This document shows positions 32,424 to 39,734 of a DNA stretch of 42,910 nucleotides, piece by piece (position 1 is the first letter of the stretch; each line of letters starts with the position of its first letter). This DNA comes from Chlamydiota bacterium (GTDB taxonomy: Bacteria; Chlamydiota; Chlamydiia; Chlamydiales; Rhabdochlamydiaceae): the NCBI GenBank assembly GCA_026398435.1, contig JAPLSW010000044.1, forward strand, positions 27,603 through 70,512, given 5' to 3'. Under the pieces are notes generated by a model that was not told where the DNA came from, made no database searches, and saw nothing but the letters and a program-made list of their open reading frames with translations. Position numbers and translations under genes: made by a program.

Positions 32424-33620
32424 ATGAAAACTTCGTTTTTAAAAATTTGTAGTGGTTCTTTGCTGGTGGCCGGAACGGCAATTGGCGCTGGCATGCTCGC
32501 TCTTCCTGTAGCAACAGCTGAAGGGGGCTTCTTCCCAGCTCTTGCTATGTATGGGATTTGCTGGTTTTTTATGGCCGTTACGGGCCTTTTGATGCTCGAG
32601 GTCTGTTTGTGGATGCCTAAAGATGCAAATCTAGTTTCTATGTCGTATCATCTTTTGGGGACAAAAGGAAAGATGCTCAGTTGGATTCTCTATCTTTTTC
32701 TTTTTTACTGTCTTTCCATTGCTTATGTAGCAGGAGGTGGAGGCTTTGTATCCTCTGTTACCCAGGGTATGATTTCTCCAAAGCTCGGGATTGCTATTTT
32801 TACCCTTATTTTTGCTCCCATCGTCTATATAGGAACCAAAGCTGTCGATAGAGCCAATATGATCCTCATGGTAGGGCTTATTCTTTCTTACTTTGCTTTT
32901 GTTTTTTTAGGATATAAGCATGTAAATCTTACGCTGCTGTCTCGGCAGAACTGGCCGGTTGCTTTTTTTGCTCTACCAATTATTTTCACCTCCTTTAGCT
33001 ACCAGGGAATTATACCGAGTCTTACCAGCTATTTCCATAGCCATGCCAAATCGGTTAGATGGTCAATACTTATCGGCACAGCTATCCCCCTTATTATTTA
33101 CATCATCTGGGAGATGCTTATTTTGGGGATTGTTCCTCTAGAGGGATCTTCCGGGCTTTTAGCCGCCCGCCAAAATGGGCAAAATGCGGTATTTTCTTTA
33201 AAAGAGTTCATCACCTCCCCTTGGGTGTATGGGATTGGGCAGGCCTTTGCTTTTTTTGCTCTTACTACCTCATTTCTCGGGGTAACCCTCGGCCTTGTGG
33301 ACTTTTTGGCAGACGGACTAAAAGTTGCTAAGATAGGACTGAAAAAAGTAGCTCTTTGTTTTGCCGTGTTTTTTCCTCCAGTTGTAATCTCTTGTTCCCG
33401 TCCCGGTATTTTTCTTTCCGCATTGACGTATGCCGGAGGGATTGGATGCGCCCTACTACTTGGTCTTATGCCAGTACTCATGGTATGGGTCGGAAGATAC
33501 CAGAAGGGCTATGGGGTAAAGCATGCGCAAATTGCTGGAGGCAAGAAGTTTTTAAGCCTTCTTATCTTCTTTGTGGTGTTTGAGGTAATTGTTGAGTGTA
33601 TCGCGGAGATAAGAGGCTAA
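32424..33620 (+). CDS. tyrP: Aromatic amino-acid permease (TyrP-like, HAAAP family)
   Basis: An 11-helix amino-acid/proton symporter of about 398 residues. It begins SFLKICSGSLLVAGTAIGAGMLALPV, the HAAAP signature shared with E. coli TyrP, Mtr and TnaB. Two TyrP paralogues take up tyrosine and tryptophan in Chlamydia. A TTG five codons upstream (32409) is in frame, but ATG 32424 is a better start. It is divergent from pcnB and ends at a hairpin shared with the inverse autotransporter gene. Confidence 0.88.
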   Translation: MKTSFLKICSGSLLVAGTAIGAGMLALPVATAEGGFFPALAMYGICWFFMAVTGLLMLEVCLWMPKDANLVSMSYHLLGTKGKMLSWILYLFLFYCLSIAYVAGGGGFVSSVTQGMISPKLGIAIFTLIFAPIVYIGTKAVDRANMILMVGLILSYFAFVFLGYKHVNLTLLSRQNWPVAFFALPIIFTSFSYQGIIPSLTSYFHSHAKSVRWSILIGTAIPLIIYIIWEMLILGIVPLEGSSGLLAARQNGQNAVFSLKEFITSPWVYGIGQAFAFFALTTSFLGVTLGLVDFLADGLKVAKIGLKKVALCFAVFFPPVVISCSRPGIFLSALTYAGGIGCALLLGLMPVLMVWVGRYQKGYGVKHAQIAGGKKFLSLLIFFVVFEVIVECIAEIRG

Positions 33621-33632
33621 GGACCTCTTATC
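33608..33632. terminator. Perfect 9-bp hairpin between convergent genes
   Basis: GATAAGAGG at 33608-33616 and CCTCTTATC at 33624-33632 with a 7-base loop. It covers the stop codon of the permease gene and abuts the stop of the autotransporter gene, so it can stop transcription from both sides. Confidence 0.65.
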
Positions 33633-35948
33633 TTATTCAACTGTTGGTGGATTAAAGGGGATGTAAGTGATGGTTCCAGCTATGCCGATCGTTCCGGTGT
33701 TAATCTTTTCTACTCCGGAGATCTGTAGGTTAGGTGACATCACGTTAAACGTGTCAAAGATCCCAAGATTTTCAAAAACGAATCCAGCAGTTGAGGTGCT
33801 AGTGTTGCCAACAAGTGCAAGTGTGGTTGTCGCAGCGCTTAAGATATCATTAGCAAATACTGCTCCTTCGAGGGCGGTACTGAATATGGAGTTATCGAGA
33901 ACTCCTAAAGTCAGGTTGCTGGTACCGGAGGCAATAGTTACAATTCCGGAGTTAGGGCCGCTAAATGTGTTGGTAAAAATATTAGCTGTCATAGTTGATT
34001 GATCTCTTGGGAAAATATTTAGCGTTCCAAACAATCCAAGCTCATTCGTGCTAAATGTATTGCCTTCAATTCTTACAGAAGAAATTGCATTGTTTTCTAA
34101 AATAAATTCCAATCCATATTGGGAATTTTGCAGGGTGTTATTTTCTATCACTATGTTAGACATGGAATTATTAGTGAGCAGCATGTTTATATTTGCAGCG
34201 CCAGAGTTAGTAAAGGTGTTACTTTCGATGTTCGCTGAGAAAGTTGTGGTAGATGCGATATCGATGCCCATCCCAATAAATGAGTTACACTTATTAGATT
34301 CAATATTGATAAGCCCTGCAGCATTAGCAAACTGAATATCAGCTGTAAGTGCATCTGATAATACGTTATTTGTGATTTGAGCACCTATAACGGAACCAGG
34401 GGCAAATATGTTACAAACAGGCGCTGTAATTTTAAAGCCGTTAACAATGTTGCCGCTTGCAAGGGTTACACCACTGATATTGTTGGAAATATTAGGTAAC
34501 TGGCTTGTCAAGGCAGGAACGAGAACAGGTCCTGAAGTAGAAAGAAGGTCAAAGGAGGTCGCTGACCCTTGTAGCCATTGTCTGTCTTGTAGTGTAATAC
34601 CAACATCCATGCCGGAGCTTGTTCCGTTGCCGGTGTATACATAGATCATTTCTCCCTTAGAGGAGTTTGTTTCCGCAGCCACTAGTGTGGAATAAGGAGC
34701 TTCAGCCGTTCCATTTCCACCAGTTGATGTGTTGTTAACAAACACGATAGAAAGAGGTAGGCCCGTTCTTGGATCTAGTCCGATTTCTGTATCTTGGTGC
34801 AGGTGTGTTACGATCATCTCAAAGCGGGAAACGGGGTCTGTAATGTTTCTGCAAAGTGCCGTTTCTGTGTAGCAAGATCTTTCAGGATTGCCAATTTTCA
34901 CCCTTTTACCAAGGGGAATATTGATTGCTGCAGCCCCTTGAAAAATCATTTTGTACAAGGTGTCATAAGAGCCTTGGAGCTCAACTGAAAAAAATCGAGA
35001 CAGGCTTGAGGTGAGTTTTACATAACCACCCGGCGCTGTTAGCTGTTTTTTTCCTTGGAAAAAATACCCTCCAAGATACGCATCTAAGTCGAAAAATCCT
35101 CTATGGACAAGGGATCTGCCAAGACTTGCATCTGCCCCTGTGAGAGCCACTTCATTCTCTAAATGGATCAAAGCGCTATTACCTGAAAACTTATAGAAGC
35201 TCACCTCTACGATGTTATCAGTTCTAATAATGGGCATATATCCATTGAGGTGAAGGCTCCACTGCGTTCCGAGAATTTCAAGACCAAGACCTAATTGCTC
35301 AAAGGTAGAATGGCGCGCTTGCCTAAAGTCAAAGAAGGCATTTATTCCGAATACGGCATTTGTCATATCAGGCAGATACCTAATACCAAAACCGATGTTA
35401 GCCGCGGGCTTGCCATCATTTGACATGTGTCCGCGGATATCGAAGAAGGGATGAGCCTTTTCCGTTGCGGAAAAGGCAAAGAACATATCCAAGGATGTAT
35501 ATCCTTGAGGATAACCGATACCTTTACCTTCTCTATGTGCCATACTAAATCGGAAGCTACTTGGCCCCGGTTCACAATGTTTGCTTGGCGCTTCTTCAGC
35601 AGAAGATGCTGTAGTTTGTTCTTCTTGATCAGCTGCTGCAAGAATCACGGGAGAGCCTCGAGTGATTTTGCTTTTTTGCGGAATTTTTTTAACGGTGGCA
35701 CCAGAGGAATTGGAAATCACAGAGTGTTTAGAAGGGGCCGAAGCTGTCTTTTTTGCAGGAGATGTAGATGTTTTTTCTGTAGCTTTTTTCTTTTCTTCCG
35801 GTTTTTTTGCAGGGGCATTTGCAGCCTGAGATAGTTGCTTTCTCGTGAATTTTTTCTGAGAAGGGGATTGCGAGTTGGTGCTCTCTGCTTGTAAAAGTAG
35901 AGGCAGCGTTAGTGAGCAACATAGAAGGCTTGCAAAAAACTTGTTCAT
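33633..35948 (-). CDS. Inverse autotransporter (intimin/invasin-type) with beta-helix passenger
   Basis: A 771-residue surface protein. Order: signal peptide (1-21, MNKFFASLLCCSLTLPLLLQA); a Lys/Ala/Ser-rich linker (25-125); an N-terminal inverse-autotransporter barrel (about 130-370: FFDIRGHMSNDGKPAANIGFGIRYL, VFGINAFFDFRQA, FEQLGLGLEILG, LHLNGYMP); a passenger rich in Asn, Ser, Thr repeats (390-771) with a right-handed beta-helix pattern (ISNNISGVTL, NTFTNSGAANI, IENNTLQNSQYG). Barrel first, passenger last is the reverse of Pmp autotransporters. Single gene, closed by a hairpin at its end. Probable adhesin for host cells. Confidence 0.78.
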   Translation of the reverse strand: MNKFFASLLCCSLTLPLLLQAESTNSQSPSQKKFTRKQLSQAANAPAKKPEEKKKATEKTSTSPAKKTASAPSKHSVISNSSGATVKKIPQKSKITRGSPVILAAADQEEQTTASSAEEAPSKHCEPGPSSFRFSMAHREGKGIGYPQGYTSLDMFFAFSATEKAHPFFDIRGHMSNDGKPAANIGFGIRYLPDMTNAVFGINAFFDFRQARHSTFEQLGLGLEILGTQWSLHLNGYMPIIRTDNIVEVSFYKFSGNSALIHLENEVALTGADASLGRSLVHRGFFDLDAYLGGYFFQGKKQLTAPGGYVKLTSSLSRFFSVELQGSYDTLYKMIFQGAAAINIPLGKRVKIGNPERSCYTETALCRNITDPVSRFEMIVTHLHQDTEIGLDPRTGLPLSIVFVNNTSTGGNGTAEAPYSTLVAAETNSSKGEMIYVYTGNGTSSGMDVGITLQDRQWLQGSATSFDLLSTSGPVLVPALTSQLPNISNNISGVTLASGNIVNGFKITAPVCNIFAPGSVIGAQITNNVLSDALTADIQFANAAGLINIESNKCNSFIGMGIDIASTTTFSANIESNTFTNSGAANINMLLTNNSMSNIVIENNTLQNSQYGLEFILENNAISSVRIEGNTFSTNELGLFGTLNIFPRDQSTMTANIFTNTFSGPNSGIVTIASGTSNLTLGVLDNSIFSTALEGAVFANDILSAATTTLALVGNTSTSTAGFVFENLGIFDTFNVMSPNLQISGVEKINTGTIGIAGTITYIPFNPPTVE

Positions 35949-36093
35949 TCAACCTACGGTTTTTGAAGAATCGATCGAGCAACTCAAAAATATCCAAAGA
36001 AAGTGTTATGGCATAAAAGAAAATAATTAGAAAAGAACAAAAATACAACATGGGGAAAGAGTTTGCAGTTTTGTTGCTGCAAAGCTTTGTTCT

Positions 36094-36455
36094 TTAGAAA
36101 AGATCATCCATCGTTAGTTGGTTTTCAATAGAGGCAAGATAATGGGAATTCTTATTATGGCTTGCTGAAGGGACTTCAAGGCTTCTCCCCACGTTTTTGG
36201 AGGAGTAATCGGATTGCCTTCGTTAAATTTCAAGGAAAATTCCCGAGTAAATTCGAATAGCTGCCCCTTTAAAGATCTCCCTTTTATTCCTGTGATTTCA
36301 AAATATAGGCCCTTAGGTTTAAAAAATTCACTGATAAGGAAGGTTTTACCAATCCTCCTTCTCCCATAAACGGCAAGAAAATGAGGATCACTTGACTGGT
36401 AAATCTCTTCCAGTATTTCTATTTCCCGTTCTCTTCCTACAATCGGAGTGCTCAT
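36094..36455 (-). pseudogene. Truncated ATP-binding protein (archaeal-type ATPase, DUF234-related)
   Basis: Begins MSTPIVGREREIEILEEIYQSS, then Walker A YGRRRIGKTFLISEF, then EITGIKGRSLKGQLFEFTREF. Intact members are 450-480 residues, with a nuclease-like C-terminal domain. Here the frame breaks after about residue 105 (stop at 36114) and the text LTMDDLF with a stop at 36094 follows in another frame, which looks like the normal end of such proteins. The middle of the gene is deleted. Nonfunctional relic, probably of mobile origin. Confidence 0.7.
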
Positions 36456-36781
36456 GGCTTATCCTCTTTTTCGCTAAATATAGCATTATAAGTGGCGAAA
36501 AAGTGAAGAAAATGGCAGTTATCGTTAACTAAGCGGTTATCTTGTTGGCTCATTCCGTCCAATAGAAATTTAAGATTTTTAGGCGAAAACAACCTATTTC
36601 AATCACTTGTTCTATAAAACAAATGTTTTTCTTTTTAGGTCTTAAGTACAAGCTGCAAAATTCTATGAAAAGCTTGCTAGCAATAAGGCTATAGCTTATT
36701 TTAAATTGCTTTTTGATGAATTAATGTTTACTAATTTATGTATTTCTATATTTTGAGGTAACCTAGGGGTGAAAAACAGGA
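36456..36781. other. Gap before toxin-antitoxin remnant
   Basis: About 326 bases, AT-rich, with no readable gene, RNA gene or repeat. It contains only short open stretches. It may hold the antitoxin promoter near 36740-36775 and decayed flanking DNA. Confidence 0.4.
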
Positions 36782-37030
36782 ATGGAAAAGATGACCACAA
36801 AAAATTCAAGGTTGGCGATTGAATGGCCAGCAAGAAAACATAAGCAGCTTAAAAGAATAGCTTCGGATATGGGAATGACTATGAAAGATTATGTTATAAT
36901 GACTCTCGAAAGCTCTATTGATAGGAAGCCAAATGAAGTCACGGAGAAGGCGATTAGGCAGGCGCAATCAGGGAAAGGTCTTAAAAAGTTCAGTAAAATA
37001 GAAGATCTTTTTGATGATCTAGGGATCTAG
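36782..37030 (+). CDS. RelB/DinJ-like ribbon-helix-helix antitoxin
   Basis: An 82-residue protein: a ribbon-helix-helix fold from about residue 8 (NSRLAIEWPARKHKQLKRIASDMGMTMKDYVIMTLESSI) and a C-terminal acidic tail (KFSKIEDLFDDLGI), the part that binds the toxin. It represses its own operon in known systems. An in-frame second ATG lies at 36791. The toxin gene follows with no gap (stop at 37030, next ATG at 37031), the normal arrangement of an antitoxin-first pair. Confidence 0.85.
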   Translation: MEKMTTKNSRLAIEWPARKHKQLKRIASDMGMTMKDYVIMTLESSIDRKPNEVTEKAIRQAQSGKGLKKFSKIEDLFDDLGI

Positions 37031-37277
37031 ATGCTAACCCAAAAGCCAACCACTCAGTTTAAAAGAGATGTCAAGCTATCGCAGAAACGGGGATGTGACA
37101 TATCTAAGCTTAAAGCTGTCATGAAAAAACTAGTGCATGAAGAGCCTCTAGATAGCAAGTTTAGAGACCATAAGTTAAGTGGGAATTATATCGGTTGTCG
37201 AGAGTGTCATGTTCAACCTGATTGGCTTCTTATTTATTAGAACTGGGACTCATTCGGATCTATTCAAAGACAGATAA
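37031..37277 (+). pseudogene. YafQ/RelE-type mRNA interferase toxin, broken
   Basis: The open frame (37031-37240, 69 residues) starts TTQFKRDVKLSQKRGCD and contains HKLSGNYIGCRECHVQPDWLLIY, matching the first three quarters of YafQ. A stop at 37238 cuts it. The expected end, RTGTHSDLF, with the catalytic His, is present in another frame at 37239-37265, before a stop at 37275. About ten codons are missing between the parts. The toxin should therefore be inactive. The antitoxin stays intact. Confidence 0.8.
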
Positions 37278-37354
37278 GCAGAGACCAAGGAGGTGATTTT
37301 CGCTTTTCGGTTAAAAAAAAACAATAAAATATCCCTAATTAAAAGGCGTTTTTT

Positions 37355-37837
37355 TTAGCTTTTGTCTAGAGCCAAAAGACTTTCAGCATTCTTTTCTAAA
37401 AACTCTTCCTTCCAATGATACAGATCTAAAAGTCCTGTAGGATCCCTTCCTAAAATTACATAAGCTAAATATAAAGCTTCGATAGATGCCAGGCCCTTAC
37501 TAGGATCCGGGCAGTCATCTTGTCTTCGCGGGTAAGCGGTCTCAAAGTTAGGAGGAAGGCTACGGATGATAAATGGATAGGGAGTCGGAATCTGTTTGAG
37601 CATTTGTGTCGCATAGCGCCAGGTAGCATCGATGAGAAAAATTCCTTTACCAGATTCTTCTTTAGAAAGAACCGGAGCGTCCATTCCAAGAAGCACATAA
37701 GAGGTGAGATCTGGAAGTATACTTGTAGGGTAGGAGTAGAAGCGCATGTCTTCTCGCGTTTCAAGCCCGCGAAGACTGCATTTTTTTAGGTTCTCTCTGC
37801 GATGACGCAAAATAACTGTTGGGGGGAATGATTCCAT
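37355..37837 (-). CDS. DTW/Tsr3-like (TDD superfamily) protein, possible rRNA/tRNA aminocarboxypropyltransferase
   Basis: A 160-residue protein with IDATWRYATQML (D-x-T/S-W motif) and a C-terminal YPRRQDDCPDPSKGLASIEALYLAYVILG, the (S/T)xEA helix of the DTW/Tsr3 superfamily. Members transfer the aminocarboxypropyl group of S-adenosylmethionine to a uridine in tRNA (TapT) or 18S rRNA (Tsr3). Shorter than most DTW proteins (about 200), closer to the core domain. Target RNA unknown. It is divergent from a glycosyltransferase gene. Confidence 0.6.
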   Translation of the reverse strand: MESFPPTVILRHRRENLKKCSLRGLETREDMRFYSYPTSILPDLTSYVLLGMDAPVLSKEESGKGIFLIDATWRYATQMLKQIPTPYPFIIRSLPPNFETAYPRRQDDCPDPSKGLASIEALYLAYVILGRDPTGLLDLYHWKEEFLEKNAESLLALDKS

Positions 37838-37908
37838 AGATGATTAAACTTTAGTTTTTAAGATACTATACTCCAAAATACAGAATTAATCAACTTACAA
37901 AGAAATCT

Positions 37909-38646
37909 ATGCAAAACCAGTTTTTTACAGAATGTAGCAAGACTCTTTTAGAAAAAGGGGTGCTTGTCGGGGCAGATAGCTCTATCGAGTGGCTTCTTCC
38001 TTGGTGGTGGGAGACTTATAGACGCAGTAACACCTTGCCTGTAGCTTTTGTGGATTTTGGGCTAACAGATGGGGCTAAAAAGTTTTGTCAGGAAAGGGGG
38101 ATTCTTATCCCCCTGGATTCCTTGCCACCGAAGGTGTTTGCCTGTAGCAATCCAGAGTGGGCTAAAAGCTATGGGGCAAGTTACGAAAAGGCAAGACAAG
38201 GATGGTTTAAAAAGCCGCTGGCTCTTATGAAATCCCCGTTTGAAATTACCCTGTGGACAGATCTAGATTGTGAGATTCTTAAAAGTTTGGACTCCCTTTT
38301 TTCTCTTGCTAAGGAGGGTCCCTACCTCTCTTTAGCAAGAGAGGTTTCAGATGGGGACTCTCCTTATCCCGTATATAACGGGGGAGTCATTCTCTATCGA
38401 AAGGGAAATGCCCTTTTGCAAGCTTTTGCAGAAAAAGCACTTACAGATGCTAAACACTTTTGGGGGGATGATAGGCTTCTTTCTTTTTTAATCGATAGGG
38501 ATAGCTTTTCTATTGATCCCCTACCTTCTCATTATAACTGGCGGATTTCTCAAGGGGTGCCGGCTGGCGCTGCTATTATTCATTGGGTGGGGGAGTGGGG
38601 AAAAAATTATATTAAAACCTATGGAGGGATTTCCTCCTTACTCTAA
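37909..38646 (+). CDS. GT-A type glycosyltransferase (family 8-like)
   Basis: A 245-residue protein with a GT-A fold: a metal/nucleotide-sugar DxD motif in LWTDLDCEILK (Asp118, Asp120), the acceptor-loop YPVYNGGVILYRKGN near residue 163, a WGDDRLLSFLI motif near 185, and IIHWVGEWGKN near the C-terminus, the family 8-like order. It likely moves a sugar to a cell-surface or host molecule. Preceded by divergent DTW-like gene. Acceptor unknown. Confidence 0.72.
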   Translation: MQNQFFTECSKTLLEKGVLVGADSSIEWLLPWWWETYRRSNTLPVAFVDFGLTDGAKKFCQERGILIPLDSLPPKVFACSNPEWAKSYGASYEKARQGWFKKPLALMKSPFEITLWTDLDCEILKSLDSLFSLAKEGPYLSLAREVSDGDSPYPVYNGGVILYRKGNALLQAFAEKALTDAKHFWGDDRLLSFLIDRDSFSIDPLPSHYNWRISQGVPAGAAIIHWVGEWGKNYIKTYGGISSLL

Positions 38647-38687
38647 TTTTTAGAATAGTGTTAGGAGAAAAATAGAAAATTTCTTAT

Positions 38688-39734
38688 ATGAAGTTCCGAG
38701 CAGTGGTTTATTTAAGTACTCTTGGTAAGGGCATGTCATATTTAAAAGGTGTTTTTTTTCTGATTTTTTCTTTTATTTTAGGGATGCATCCTCTTGAGGC
38801 ATCTTCTGTAAAGGAGAGCCTCAAGGAAATTCAGAGTGAGGCTCTAGAGAAGGATATTCCTGTTCTCATTGCCTTTTTGGGGAGTGGGTGGTGTCCTTGG
38901 TCTATGAAAATGGAAAATGAGCTATTTTCTGATGGGGCTCTACTGCAGAAGCTTGAGGATAAATGCTTCTTCTTGCAAATCGATATGCCGGCTAGGGCCT
39001 CTAGTGACCTATCATTTATAGAGATAAGAGCGATCATGGAAGAATACCAGGTCAAGGAGTCTCCTACCTTTGTTCTTCTTTCAAGTAGGGGGAAATGGAT
39101 AGCACAGGAAGGCTTTCTTCCCCTGTCCGGGGAAGAAGTAACAAGTCGCTGGATTCAGTGTTTTGAAGCTTTTGTAGAAGTCACTAAGACCCTTGAAACC
39201 CCCTTTCTTTCAGAAATCTGCTTAGGTTCCCTTTATGAAAAAGCGAAAACTTTCGGTATGTGTAATCTGCAAGAAGAAATTCTAGATAGAGCTCTTACTA
39301 CTGCCAAAGAGCCTTTTTTTTATTTGGAGAAGTTTAAAGCGCTTTCTAAGGAAAGAAAAGCTTCAGATCCTGGAATGCTTTCCCTTAGAAAAAAAATTAA
39401 GGCACTTGATCCAAATAATGATCAAAAGGCCCACCTTGAGCTTGCTATGATTGATTTCACTTCCTTCCAGAAGCGAAAAAAAAACAGGAGCCGGCCAGGT
39501 CTTGCAGCTCAGCCCCTTCTTGATTATATTGTGCAATTTGGAAAAAAAGATCCTGATAACCTTTGGAAAGTAGAAATGAAGTTATCCGAATATTTTTTTA
39601 CGAGGGGATTATTAGATGTGGCTCTGGTTCATGCTGAGATGTCTCTAAGAGAATCTCCAGAAGGTATGAGGGAAGATATCAAGCAAACTATCGACTATTT
39701 TAAAACGGCTATTCAACAGTCTGCCACGGAGTGA
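38688..39734 (+). CDS. Thioredoxin-fold exported protein with WCPWS motif
   Basis: A 348-residue protein. The N-terminus has a hydrophobic segment (MSYLKGVFFLIFSFILGMHPLEA, from Met16), probably a signal peptide, and the ATG at residue 16 (38733) is a likely alternative start. A thioredoxin fold follows: IPVLIAFLGSGWCPWSMKMENELF with Cys69 and the cis-Pro in KESPTFVLLSS near residue 126. The second active-site cysteine is replaced by Ser72, so it cannot act as an ordinary disulfide oxidoreductase. The C-terminal 200 residues are helical, perhaps TPR-like. It overlaps the end of the convergent helicase gene by 26 bases. Confidence 0.75.
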   Translation: MKFRAVVYLSTLGKGMSYLKGVFFLIFSFILGMHPLEASSVKESLKEIQSEALEKDIPVLIAFLGSGWCPWSMKMENELFSDGALLQKLEDKCFFLQIDMPARASSDLSFIEIRAIMEEYQVKESPTFVLLSSRGKWIAQEGFLPLSGEEVTSRWIQCFEAFVEVTKTLETPFLSEICLGSLYEKAKTFGMCNLQEEILDRALTTAKEPFFYLEKFKALSKERKASDPGMLSLRKKIKALDPNNDQKAHLELAMIDFTSFQKRKKNRSRPGLAAQPLLDYIVQFGKKDPDNLWKVEMKLSEYFFTRGLLDVALVHAEMSLRESPEGMREDIKQTIDYFKTAIQQSATE

